DNA from: Bacteroidota bacterium
Lineage (GTDB): Bacteria > Bacteroidota > Bacteroidia > Chitinophagales > Chitinophagaceae
Direction: 5' to 3'
DNA: 26,929 nucleotides
NCBI GenBank assembly: GCA_023440945.1
Contig: JAEZRL010000135.1
Span: 1 to 26,929, forward strand
Each line of letters opens with the position of its first letter. The stretch's first letter is position 1. Of this stretch, positions 7,883 through 16,016 are shown in pieces. The notes under the pieces are model-generated. The model had not been told where the DNA came from. It searched no databases and saw only the letters and a list, made by a program, of their open reading frames with translations. The position numbers were made by a program, and so were the translations under genes.

Positions 7883-7955
7883 GGTAATTATTAACCAGGC
7901 TGCAGTACAAATAGCATCGTTCCTTGCGTCGCACACTTGTACTGCAGCAATTACC
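7883..7955 (+). other. Long hairpin 3' of nosZ, formed on repeat copy B
   Basis: Perfect 12-bp arms (7899-7910 and 7937-7948) enclose a 26-base loop. A second 7-bp helix, GGTAATT (7883-7889) with AATTACC (7949-7955), extends the stem beyond a 9-base one-sided bulge. It starts 9 bp after the nosZ stop, and no T-run follows. It could protect the nosZ mRNA end or cause partial termination, keeping accessory genes below nosZ level. That role is inference. Confidence 0.65.
7892..7948 (+). repeat. Dispersed intergenic element, copy B
   Basis: It shares TTGCGTCGCAC (7924-7934) and CTTGTAC with copy C, and the upstream word CTGCAGT, with TAACC at the same distance as TGAACC in the others. It is the only copy inside the nos operon. 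Confidence 0.65.
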
Positions 7956-8062
7956 GCAGCAGAAAAAGCTTCTGTAAAAATTCAGCTCTTCTTCAACTCT
8001 AAACCTTTATAAACATCATCGCCTGCCCTTGAAAAAATTATTGTTTCTATTAAATTCAAGAC

Positions 8063-9088
8063 ATGAATAATAAACTGAAAAGATGGGTAAGAATAGCAAC
8101 TGCGGTATGCGGCATCGCTTTACTGGCAGTATTGTATTTCCCCATTTGGCAAATACAGTTAAATGCGCCGCAATATCCTGAAGGACTTGTGTTATTGATC
8201 TTTGCAGGCAAACTTGGTGGCAGTGTAGATATAGTGAATGGTTTAAATCATTATATCGGCATGAAAACGCTTCATGCAGATGATTTTGTTGAGTTTACTG
8301 CATTGCCTTATATCATTATTTTCTTTTCAATTCTTTTTATAGTTATTGCTATTATAAATCGTAAACGCTTTTTTTATTCCGGGTTTGCTTTGTTCGTTTT
8401 GTTCGGTATTGTTGCCATGATTGATTTCTGGAGATGGGAATACAATTATGGCCACGATCTTGATCCAAATGCTGCGATCAGAGTTCCGGGAATGGCTTAC
8501 CAGCCACCATTAATTGGGTATAAACAACTGCTCAATTTTGGTGCGTATTCAATTCCTGATATTGGCGGATGGATATTTCTTGCTGTTGGCGTTATACTTT
8601 TTGCAGGTGTGGTTTTTGAAATAAGATCAGTTAAAACAAAAGTTATGAAAACAAAGCCTGTTATTGCATTTGCTGCTTTGTTACTTGTTTTTTCAACTTT
8701 TATGGTTTCCTGTAATGCTCAACCACAACCGATAGAAGTTGGAAAAGATGCCTGCTCTTATTGTAAAATGACCATTAGCGATGCACGTTTTGGCGGTGAA
8801 GCATTAACACAAAAAGGCAAAGTATATAAGTTTGATGATGCGCATTGCCTGCTTGCTTTTCTGCAACAGGATGAAACAAAAAAGAATGATATAAAAACGG
8901 TTTATGTGGTAGATTTTAATAGTCATAAACTTATTCCTGCAACAAATGCATTCTTCTACAAAAGTGAAGAGTTAAGAAGCCCGATGAATGGCAATATTGC
9001 AGCTTTTTCTTCCGAAGGCGATCTGCAAAAAGCCTCTTCACAATGGAAAGGAGAGGAGGTTAAGTGGAGTGCATTGCTCAACAAATAG
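8063..9088 (+). CDS. nosL: Fusion of a four-helix membrane protein (NosB-like?) with NosL copper chaperone
   Basis: 341 residues in two parts. Residues 1-193 form a membrane protein with about four hydrophobic helices (near 10-28, 82-100, 104-121 and 166-188) and the conserved-looking stretch FWRWEYNYGHDLDP. Residues 195-341 are a full NosL: MKTKPVIAFAALLLVFSTF runs into lipobox MVSC (Cys217), then CSYCKMTISDARFGGE and FDDAHCLLAF. NosL delivers Cu(I) to NosZ. In many clade II clusters a separate small membrane gene precedes nosL; here they share one frame. The ATG at 8645 (Met195) lies exactly where a free NosL would start, so independent translation or cleavage is possible. It follows nosZ after 188 bp and precedes nosD by 58 bp. 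Equating the first part with NosB is a guess. Confidence 0.87.
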   Translation: MNNKLKRWVRIATAVCGIALLAVLYFPIWQIQLNAPQYPEGLVLLIFAGKLGGSVDIVNGLNHYIGMKTLHADDFVEFTALPYIIIFFSILFIVIAIINRKRFFYSGFALFVLFGIVAMIDFWRWEYNYGHDLDPNAAIRVPGMAYQPPLIGYKQLLNFGAYSIPDIGGWIFLAVGVILFAGVVFEIRSVKTKVMKTKPVIAFAALLLVFSTFMVSCNAQPQPIEVGKDACSYCKMTISDARFGGEALTQKGKVYKFDDAHCLLAFLQQDETKKNDIKTVYVVDFNSHKLIPATNAFFYKSEELRSPMNGNIAAFSSEGDLQKASSQWKGEEVKWSALLNK

Positions 9089-9093
9089 AAGAG

Positions 9094-9128
9094 TCAATGA
9101 ACCGTCAACCTTGACTATTCACCATTGA
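9094..9128 (+). other. Nested inverted repeats between nosL and nosD
   Basis: Outer arms TCAATG (9094-9099) and CATTGA (9123-9128) enclose inner arms GTCAA (9104-9108) and TTGAC (9111-9115). The structure lies 5 bp after the nosL stop and 18 bp before the nosD start. It could be an mRNA hairpin or a weak binding site; no T-run follows. Confidence 0.35.
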
Positions 9129-9146
9129 TCATTTACCATTCACATA

Positions 9147-10388
9147 ATGAAATCTCTTATCTCCATATTATCTGTACTTATCGTTCTATGCATCAACACT
9201 TCTTTTGCTGCTGTTATAACAGTGGGAAAAGGAAAGAATGTTACAACCATTCATGAAGCGATAGCTAAAGCTAATAACAGTGATACAATTTTTGTTTTCG
9301 GCGGAGAGTATCATGAAAAAAATATTCTTATCGATAAAAGCGTTGCTTTAATTGGTATTGATCGTCCGGTTATTGACGGCGATCATACTTACGAAATGAT
9401 ATCTGTTGCGGCGAGTAATGTTATTGTGAAAGGTTTTCGTTTGAGGCATTCAGGCAAATCGTCTTTAAATGATATCGCTGCAATAAAAATTTATAGCAGT
9501 GTCCATGTAACCATCGAGAATAATATTGTAGATGACAGTTTTTTTGGCATTTTCGCCAACAATGCATCCAATTGCATTATCAGGAATAATTATTTAACCG
9601 CCTACAACCAGGGTGAACAGGGAAGCGGAAACGGTATTCATTGCTGGAAGAGTGACAGCATGCACATTCAAAATAATACTTCAATAGGCTTTCGGGATGG
9701 AATATATTTTGAATTCGTAACGAACTCTGTTATTTCGAGAAACCTGAGCGAAAAAAATATACGTTATGGTTTGCATTTTATGTTCTCGCATAACAACACT
9801 TACATAAGCAACACTTTCAAAAACAATGGAGCCGGCGTGGCAGTAATGTTTACGCATGGCGTAAAAATGCTGAACAATGTTTTTGAACAAAACTGGGGCG
9901 CAGCCTCTTATGGCTTGTTGCTAAAAGAAATTAGTGACAGCCACATAGAAGGCAATAAGTTTTTGGAAAATACAAGTGGCGTATATATGGAAGGTACTTC
10001 GCGTATAACACTTGAAAAAAATATTTTCAAAAAGAATGGTTATGCCATGAAGATCATGGCGAGTTGCGCCGATAATAAAATCTATTCAAACAACTTTAGC
10101 GGAAACAGTTTCGATGTTGGCACCAACGGTTCTATATCGCTGAATGAATTTAAAAACAATTACTGGGATAAATACGAGGGGTACGATCTTAACAGGGATG
10201 GAATTGGCGATGTGCCTTATCACCCGGTTAGTTTGTATTCGATGATTGTGGAACAAAATCCACCGGCGATGATGCTATTCAGAAGCTTTATTGTTACGTT
10301 GCTTGATAAAACAGAGAAAATCATTCCTGCCATTACACCTGAAAACCTGGAAGATAAATATCCATCCATGAAACTATTACCATTATGA
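9147..10388 (+). CDS. nosD: Periplasmic NosD, CuZ maturation factor
   Basis: The 413-residue protein has a Sec signal peptide (about 1-21, ending SFAA) and then repeated right-handed beta-helix coils rich in NN and GI motifs (CASH/NosD-type, about 35-330). The segment NNYWDKYEGYDLNRDGIGD near residues 336-355 is a recognised NosD signature. NosD works in the periplasm with the ABC transporter NosFY during assembly of the sulfide-containing CuZ cluster of NosZ. Its stop overlaps the nosF start by 4 bp (ATGA), so the two are translationally coupled. Length and domain content are normal. Confidence 0.95.
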   Translation: MKSLISILSVLIVLCINTSFAAVITVGKGKNVTTIHEAIAKANNSDTIFVFGGEYHEKNILIDKSVALIGIDRPVIDGDHTYEMISVAASNVIVKGFRLRHSGKSSLNDIAAIKIYSSVHVTIENNIVDDSFFGIFANNASNCIIRNNYLTAYNQGEQGSGNGIHCWKSDSMHIQNNTSIGFRDGIYFEFVTNSVISRNLSEKNIRYGLHFMFSHNNTYISNTFKNNGAGVAVMFTHGVKMLNNVFEQNWGAASYGLLLKEISDSHIEGNKFLENTSGVYMEGTSRITLEKNIFKKNGYAMKIMASCADNKIYSNNFSGNSFDVGTNGSISLNEFKNNYWDKYEGYDLNRDGIGDVPYHPVSLYSMIVEQNPPAMMLFRSFIVTLLDKTEKIIPAITPENLEDKYPSMKLLPL

Positions 10389-11092
10389 TTATTGCAACAA
10401 ATGTTTCAAAACGATTCGGTAAACTGCAGGTGCTGGATAATGTTTCAGTAAACTGTAACAAAGGCGAATGTATTGCGTTGATCGGCCCGAACGGAAGCGG
10501 TAAAACAACATTTATAAAAAGCATTTTAGGAATGGTGGTTCCCGACAGTGGCTTTATCACTTACAACGGGAAAAACATAATTCACGACTGGACTTATCGC
10601 GAACACATTGGCTATATGCCACAGATCGGTCGTTATCCTGAAAACATGACCATTGGACAGGTGATTGATATGATGAAAGATATTCGCAAAAAAAGCACGA
10701 CTGTTTTAGATACCGATTTGATTGATGCATTCAATCTTGACAAGATGATGAATAAAAGAATGCGTACACTTTCAGGCGGTACAAGACAAAAAGTAAGCGC
10801 TTCTCTTGCATTTCTTTTCAATCCTGATGTGTTGATACTGGATGAACCAACAGCAGGTCTCGATCCGGTTGCTTCAGAAATTTTAAAAGACAAGATCATC
10901 GCTGAAAAGGAAAAAGGAAAATTGGTTCTTATCACTTCACATATTTTAAGTGAACTCGATGACCTTGTAACACATGTGATATATATGAATGAAGGCAAAC
11001 TTCAGTTTCATAAAAGCATTGAAAAAGTACGTACCGATACCGGCGAAGAAAAATTATCAAAAGCCATTGCGAGCATCATGAGTAAATTATAA
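10385..11092 (+). CDS. nosF: NosF, ABC transporter ATPase for CuZ maturation
   Basis: A 235-residue cytoplasmic ABC ATPase with all catalytic motifs intact: Walker A GPNGSGKT (34-41), Q-loop Gln80, signature LSGG (129-132), Walker B VLILDE (149-154), D-loop and switch His186. It powers the NosDFY complex needed to complete NosZ. The start overlaps nosD by 4 bp, and nosY follows after 3 bp. Sequence alone would leave the ABC substrate open; the nos context fixes the assignment. Confidence 0.95.
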   Translation: MIIATNVSKRFGKLQVLDNVSVNCNKGECIALIGPNGSGKTTFIKSILGMVVPDSGFITYNGKNIIHDWTYREHIGYMPQIGRYPENMTIGQVIDMMKDIRKKSTTVLDTDLIDAFNLDKMMNKRMRTLSGGTRQKVSASLAFLFNPDVLILDEPTAGLDPVASEILKDKIIAEKEKGKLVLITSHILSELDDLVTHVIYMNEGKLQFHKSIEKVRTDTGEEKLSKAIASIMSKL

Positions 11093-11095
11093 GCC

Positions 11096-11863
11096 ATGCA
11101 AAAAATTTTGAAATACGTTGTTGTTGATATTTTAAGAAACAGGATAGTACTTGCTTACACCATCTTCCTGCTCATTCTTTCATTTTCTATTTTTAACCTG
11201 GAAGATAATCCTGAAAAAGGTTTACTCAGTTTGCTCAACCTCATCCTGTTTATCGTGCCGCTTATCAGCATTATTTTTTCAACCATCTATTTCTATAACA
11301 GCTCAGAATTTATTGAGTTGATGGTAAGCCAACCGATCAAAAGAAAATCTATCTGGCTTAGTTTGTTTGGTGGTTTAGCTGCTTCTCTCGGCGTTGCTTT
11401 TTTTGTAGGTGCAGGCATTCCCATTCTTATTTATCAGCCAAATGCCACAGGTTTTTTAATGATCATTGCAGGCTTGTTTCTTTCCGTCATTTTTATTGCC
11501 ATTGCTTTATTAAGTTCAGTGATAACAAGGGACAAAGCAAAAGGTATTGGCATTGCTATTTTATTATGGTTATATTTTGCCATTATTTTCGACGGGCTTG
11601 TTTTATTTATTTTGTTTCAGTTTGCTGATTATCCTTTGGAAAAAGTGATGGTAGGCATCAGTTCACTCAATCCGATTGATCTTAGTCGCATTCTTATTTT
11701 ATTGCAACTCGATGTATCCGCATTAATGGGTTATACCGGTGCCGTTTTCAAAGATTTCTTCGGCACCACAACAGGTATTTCCATCTCCTTTTTGGTACTC
11801 ATATTATGGATAATTATTCCCGTATTTCTTTCGCTGCGGAAGTTTAAAAGAAAGGATTTGTAG
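11096..11863 (+). CDS. nosY: NosY, ABC transporter membrane subunit
   Basis: A 255-residue integral membrane protein with about six hydrophobic helices and the ABC-2-type pattern expected for NosY, starting 3 bp after nosF. It forms the membrane channel of NosDFY. It is the last gene of the nos operon; no nosR, nosC or nosG-like gene follows. The next 484 bp hold a minisatellite rather than a gene. Confidence 0.93.
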   Translation: MQKILKYVVVDILRNRIVLAYTIFLLILSFSIFNLEDNPEKGLLSLLNLILFIVPLISIIFSTIYFYNSSEFIELMVSQPIKRKSIWLSLFGGLAASLGVAFFVGAGIPILIYQPNATGFLMIIAGLFLSVIFIAIALLSSVITRDKAKGIGIAILLWLYFAIIFDGLVLFILFQFADYPLEKVMVGISSLNPIDLSRILILLQLDVSALMGYTGAVFKDFFGTTTGISISFLVLILWIIIPVFLSLRKFKRKDL

Positions 11864-12347
11864 AGAAAGACGCCAGATTGTAGAATGAACCAAATGCAGC
11901 TCATCAGGGGAGGTTTGCGCCTCATCCTTTGAAGTTTGCGCTACATACAAATAAGTTTCCGCTACATCATTTAAACTTTCCGGCACATACAAATACATTT
12001 CCGCTACATTAGTTAATCTTTCCGCTGCATACAAATACGTTTGCACTACATTAGTTAATCTTTCCGCTGCATACAAATAGGTTTCTGCTACATCATTTAA
12101 TCTTTCCGTCACCTATAAATAGGTTTCCTCTACATCATTTAATCTTCCAGGAGTATCTAAATAAGTGTGTACGTAGTTAAAAACTAAACAGCGACTTTAA
12201 AGGACCAGGTAGAAGGTTTAGTGAATGCTTCCCGTATGTTCCTGTTATTCTGTTTAACGGCTTCCATCAGCCCAAATTTCAAATTTTAGATTTACTGTTT
12301 CCTTAATTATTTTTGTCCGTTTGTAAATAGATTGAAAAATAATTTTA
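11864..12347. other. Gene-free stretch after nosY, mostly minisatellite
   Basis: The only minus-strand frame here (GTG at 12112, running into the 3' end of nosY) starts directly after an in-frame stop and merely translates the repeat, so I do not call it a gene. The first about 65 bp contain degenerate repeat half-units. The last about 170 bp are AT-rich and probably hold the promoter of the glycosyltransferase. No convincing intrinsic terminator for the nos operon was seen. Confidence 0.6.
11949..12158. repeat. 42-bp tandem repeat (minisatellite), five units, each of two 21-bp half-units
   Basis: Units run 11949-11990, 11991-12032, 12033-12074, 12075-12116 and 12117-12158 without a break; partial units flank both sides. 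Each 42-bp unit splits into two related 21-bp halves with the pattern nTTTCCGCTnCAT. The central units are nearly identical and the outer ones have diverged. Because the period is a multiple of three, the minus strand reads as heptads such as AERLTNV and AETYLYV. There are no spacers, so it is not CRISPR. Confidence 0.92.
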
Positions 12348-13349
12348 TTGTCTCTTTCTGTCATCATTGTTAATTATAATTCTGCAAAAGACATTATTAA
12401 TTGTCTTGAAAGTGCATTGAGATTTCCTTCAAATGGTTTTGAATGGATAGTTGTTGATAATCACTCTGCCGACAACAACAAAGAAATTCTCACACAAAAA
12501 TTCCCATTTATCAAATGGATAGAAATGGGTTATAATGCGGGTTTTGCAAGAGCCAATAATGAAGGTATAAAGCAAGCGAAAGGTGAAGCGGTTCTTCTTC
12601 TAAATCCCGATACATTGATACTTGATGATGCGATAAATAAATGTTACGAAAGATTTATAAACAGTTCTTTTGTTGCGTGTTCTGTTCAGCTGTTAAATGA
12701 AGATCTTTCGCCGCAAATAACCGGTAATTTTTTTATGAAAGGCGGCTTGAATCATTTGCTTCCTTTGCCATATTCCGGTGCTTTATTAAGAAAGATCGCT
12801 TTCGCTGCAAAAGTGAAAAAAACGAATGTTCAGCAGGCTTCAGCCGAACAAAAAGCAGATTGGATAAACGGCGCTTTTTTAATGGTAAAAAAATCAGCTA
12901 TCGAAAAAGCAGGTTTAATGGATGAGGATTTCTTTCTCTATTTTGAAGAGGTTGAATGGTGTTATCGCCTCGGCAAAACCGGGGAGTTATGTGTGTATGG
13001 CGATCTTCATGTCATTCATTTGCAGGGAGAATCAATAAACAAAGCAACCGAAACCGTTGATAAAGGTTATCGCAATTTGTTTGATAAAAAAGGGTTGCAG
13101 TTAATGGTTTCACAGCATGTACGCATACGCAAACAGTTCGGCAAAAGCTGGCTCCTTCTTCATCTTTTTTTTCACACAGCAGAGATTCCTGTTTTTTTTA
13201 TTTGCAGCGTAATAGATAATGCAGTTCATTTAAAAAATCCTTTTAAAGACTGGGGACGTATAAAGGGTTTTACAGGTAATGTATTCAAACTATGGTCGCT
13301 GTTTCCCGCTATCTACAAGAACAAGCCACGTTTTTATAAAATGTTTTAG
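12348..13349 (+). CDS. Family 2 glycosyltransferase, rhamnosyltransferase (WbbL)-like
   Basis: 333 residues. The N-terminal GT-A domain opens with LSVIIVNYN, has NAGFARANN for nucleotide-sugar binding, NPDT as the DxD equivalent, and a later EEVEWCYRL motif in the acceptor or catalytic region. These are typical of WbbL-like GT2 enzymes that add rhamnose or another deoxysugar to surface glycans. There is no signal peptide; it should work at the cytoplasmic face of the membrane. The start is TTG at 12348, the only start compatible with the family's short N-terminus, because an in-frame stop lies at 12333 and no ATG exists before residue 60. It appears monocistronic. The sugar donor cannot be assigned. 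Confidence 0.87.
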   Translation: MSLSVIIVNYNSAKDIINCLESALRFPSNGFEWIVVDNHSADNNKEILTQKFPFIKWIEMGYNAGFARANNEGIKQAKGEAVLLLNPDTLILDDAINKCYERFINSSFVACSVQLLNEDLSPQITGNFFMKGGLNHLLPLPYSGALLRKIAFAAKVKKTNVQQASAEQKADWINGAFLMVKKSAIEKAGLMDEDFFLYFEEVEWCYRLGKTGELCVYGDLHVIHLQGESINKATETVDKGYRNLFDKKGLQLMVSQHVRIRKQFGKSWLLLHLFFHTAEIPVFFICSVIDNAVHLKNPFKDWGRIKGFTGNVFKLWSLFPAIYKNKPRFYKMF

Positions 13350-13453
13350 CTAAGCATCGTCAACAAACTTCATCCTTCAGGCAATTTAATAACGAAGACA
13401 GCGTTAATGCAATTGGCAGAATCTAAAAATTTTAAAAACTAACATTCATTTTT

Positions 13454-14365
13454 ATGAACAGATGGTTGTCTTTATCAGGTGTATTTTTAATTTGTTCGCT
13501 TTTATTTTTTGCCTGTCAAAAGGAATATAGCCTTGAATTAGGAAAGATCACCAATACCCTGGCGGAAGGCTCTTTATACGATACCACACCGGGTAATTGC
13601 CTGCCTTCGCAAGTACATGGAACTTATTATACAGGTGTTGCAACAGGCGATACAAATTATGTAACCATTACCGTTAATGTAACGGCGCCGGGTAATTATC
13701 GCATAGCAACTGATTCAGCAAACGGATTTAGTTTTTTTGATTCGGGTTATTTCAACACAACCGGTTATGATACCATTCGCTTAAAAGCATTTGGAAAACC
13801 CATTAATGTTGGCTTAACAGATTTTACGGTTGTTTTCGATAGCAGCATTTGTGGTTTTACCATCAACGTTTTGGATAGTACAGGCACTGGTTTGGGGACA
13901 GATACTTCCGGCAATGGAGATGGAGGAGAAACACCGAATGGTATTGATACTGCCATAGCTGCAAAAGATTCATGGAAGTTTACTGACAGCACTTCCAATA
14001 CGCCTTATGACGGGCCGATACTTGATGCGAGCTTGCAAAAAGATACCAGTTCTTATCTTACTATTTCCGGTTCCACTCTTTCCTCAGAAATATTTGAGAT
14101 AACTATTCGTTTCAAAGGCGATCAGATCACTACGGGCAAATATCCTTTGGGTAATGGAACACTCTTTTCACTTTCGACGACAACAGGTGACTTCATTTAT
14201 AATGCGGATGGAAGTTCGGGAACTGCAGATGATTCTTATATAACTATCAAAAGCTACGATGCTACTACCAAAGCAATAACGGGTAATTTCAGGGGATGGG
14301 CAAAAGATGCGGAAGGAAATGATGTGTATATTACCAATGGTGCATATAATGCTACATTTCAATAA
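13454..14365 (+). CDS. Secreted lipoprotein of unknown function, DUF6252-like C-terminus
   Basis: 303 residues with a lipoprotein signal ending FFAC (Cys21). The middle region is rich in Thr, Ser and Gly, with a flexible linker near 147-165 (GTDTSGNGDGGETPNG). The C-terminal about 130 residues are a beta-rich domain with the run ITIKSYDATTKAITGNFRGW and an ending VYITNGAYNATF, resembling the small DUF6252-type domains common in Bacteroidota lipoproteins. Expected location is the outer membrane. It stands alone, 104 bp after the glycosyltransferase, and ends at a strong terminator. No function is suggested by sequence or neighbours. Confidence 0.83.
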   Translation: MNRWLSLSGVFLICSLLFFACQKEYSLELGKITNTLAEGSLYDTTPGNCLPSQVHGTYYTGVATGDTNYVTITVNVTAPGNYRIATDSANGFSFFDSGYFNTTGYDTIRLKAFGKPINVGLTDFTVVFDSSICGFTINVLDSTGTGLGTDTSGNGDGGETPNGIDTAIAAKDSWKFTDSTSNTPYDGPILDASLQKDTSSYLTISGSTLSSEIFEITIRFKGDQITTGKYPLGNGTLFSLSTTTGDFIYNADGSSGTADDSYITIKSYDATTKAITGNFRGWAKDAEGNDVYITNGAYNATFQ

Positions 14366-14393
14366 TTGATGTTGAAGAAATATTTTATACAGA

Positions 14394-14424
14394 AAAGCGA
14401 CGCTACAACGTCGCTTTCTTTGTT
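14394..14424 (+). terminator. Intrinsic terminator after the lipoprotein gene
   Basis: A perfect 9-bp stem, AAAGCGACG (14394-14402) with CGTCGCTTT (14409-14417), closes a 6-base loop and is followed by a T-rich CTTTGTTT. It lies 28 bp past the stop codon, between convergent genes. Confidence 0.88.
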
Positions 14425-14539
14425 TAATGTATTTACAGAATAAAAATTATCTTTCTGTAAAGGGTGTTATTTTGTTTTCACCGTCGCCATATTTCATCTC
14501 ATCGCTGGTTTTGTAGCTCACTTATATGTTCTTCACTAT

Positions 14540-15835
14540 TTAAAATTCCAGCGCATTCGCCAACCTTTTCAATTCTATCTCTGCTGCCTTCGCTGCAAAA
14601 TTCAGATTCACCAATCGGTATGCAGACTCCTGGAAAGTTTGTTGTGCAAGTGTAAAATCAACAATCGTTGCCACTCTTGCTTTAAATCTTTCATAAACAA
14701 GATCAAGCAACTGCTGTGCTAACAGGAAATTTTTTTGCTCTGTTTCAAGCTGGTTAAGATTGTTGATAAATGCATGATAATTTTTTACTGCACCGGCACT
14801 ATAATCTCTCAATAATGTTTGCCGCTCAATTTCTGCGCTGTTCACATTTATCTCTGCTGCGCGTTGCTGCCGTTTATAAGCTGAGCCATTGTAAATAGGA
14901 ACAGATAAACTCAAACCAATCGTTGGCCCATAATTTTGATTGAATAAAACATTGCCCGCAGCCGTTTGATTTCTTGTGTAATTATAACCCGTTGTTGCAC
15001 GTACGGAAGGATAGCGTTGCGCAGCCGTTTCTCTTACTATCTGTTCATTGATCTTTATTTGTTCACCTGCAAAAAGTACATCAGGATTTGCAGAAAGGTT
15101 CGACAACACTTCATCCAGTTTTAAGTTTCTGTCAACAAGAATCGTGTCTTTTATATTGATAAGTGAATCAGGTTTTAACGTCATCAGTCTTAATAATTCA
15201 GTCTTCGCCTGGTCAATCACCAACAATTGTGATTGTTTTGTTTGCTGCAAGGTATTAAGATCAAGTTGCGCCTGGAAGAGATCAGCATTATTAGCCATTC
15301 CAACGCTTTGCTGTGTTTGTACGATTGCTAACTTTTTTTGCGCTACATCAATAGAAATATCGATCGTTTTTAAATAATCCTGTTGGCGAACGATATCGTA
15401 ATAACCGGTAAGTACAGCAGCGATCACATTTTGTATTTGTGCATTAACAGCGTACTCGCTCTGCTTTTGCAATTCTTCCAGCCTTTTTTTTGTAGCAACC
15501 ACACGATAGCCATTAAACAGCAAAATGCCTGCTGTAATGTTTCCGTTTAAGTTGTTTGAAAACGTGCCGCTGCGTTGTATAACAGTGCCTGTATTTAATT
15601 TTTGATTTACACTGGTAAGTGATTCATTATCGCTTGCACTACCGGTAATAGATGGTAAACCACCTGCAACGCCATAATTGTTTAAAACCCTGTTTACTTC
15701 AAGATCATTTTTTGCAAGCTGTATATCAAGACTATTTTTCAAAGCAATATTAACCGCATCATGTGCCGAAAGCAGTTCCTGTGCCTGTACTTTGTAACAA
15801 ATTATTAGGATAACAATTAATATAAATCTTTTCAT
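14540..15835 (-). CDS. TolC-family outer membrane efflux protein
   Basis: 431 residues with a Sec signal peptide (MKRFILIVILIICYKVQAQ). Two long alpha-helical repeats with alternating beta-strands follow, typical of the OEP/TolC family: AHDAVNIALKNSLDIQLAKND opens the first repeat and the second repeats the pattern near residue 230. It forms the trimeric exit channel in the outer membrane for the RND pump encoded upstream. It is the third gene of the minus-strand efflux operon, 181 bp after the pump; that gap holds dispersed-element copy D. Substrates are unknown. Confidence 0.92.
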   Translation of the reverse strand: MKRFILIVILIICYKVQAQELLSAHDAVNIALKNSLDIQLAKNDLEVNRVLNNYGVAGGLPSITGSASDNESLTSVNQKLNTGTVIQRSGTFSNNLNGNITAGILLFNGYRVVATKKRLEELQKQSEYAVNAQIQNVIAAVLTGYYDIVRQQDYLKTIDISIDVAQKKLAIVQTQQSVGMANNADLFQAQLDLNTLQQTKQSQLLVIDQAKTELLRLMTLKPDSLINIKDTILVDRNLKLDEVLSNLSANPDVLFAGEQIKINEQIVRETAAQRYPSVRATTGYNYTRNQTAAGNVLFNQNYGPTIGLSLSVPIYNGSAYKRQQRAAEINVNSAEIERQTLLRDYSAGAVKNYHAFINNLNQLETEQKNFLLAQQLLDLVYERFKARVATIVDFTLAQQTFQESAYRLVNLNFAAKAAEIELKRLANALEF

Positions 15836-15858
15836 TTTTTAGTCAAGACTTTTTTTTA

Positions 15859-15919
15859 TTGAACCGGCTTTCGCAACATTATTCAACTTCGTTGTGTCAC
15901 TCACTTGTACGTTCTGAAC
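15859..15919 (+). repeat. Dispersed intergenic element, copy D
   Basis: It reads TTGAACCGGC, a variable stretch with ATTCAAC, then CGTTGTGTCACTCACTTG and TACGTTCTGAAC. It aligns with copy A over about 47 bp with a few substitutions, and it has the tail found in copy C. It is antisense to the efflux operon. The rest of the gap (15920-16016) is rich in short CATCATT/TTCATAA-like words. Confidence 0.6.
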
Positions 15920-16016
15920 AGGTATCAGCTATTAGCTTTCAGCTCTCAGGTTTCATAACCATCAATCATAACTCAACATTCATAATTCATCATTCCCCAT
16001 TGCCTATTCGCATCCA

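Noticed and set aside
8028..8060. CTTGAA/TTCAAG inverted repeat before the NosL fusion
   Set aside because: Only 6-bp arms with a 21-base AT-rich loop, easily expected by chance.
11804..12112. 102-residue minus-strand frame across the minisatellite
   Set aside because: It starts at GTG directly after an in-frame stop, ends antisense inside nosY, and only translates the 42-bp repeat.
11949..12158. CRISPR array
   Set aside because: Units abut with no unique spacers, and no cas gene is near.
14394..14417. Fifth copy of the dispersed GCGTCGC element
   Set aside because: It shares only GCGACG/CGTCGC; it is a compact terminator with a T-run and lacks the flanking words.
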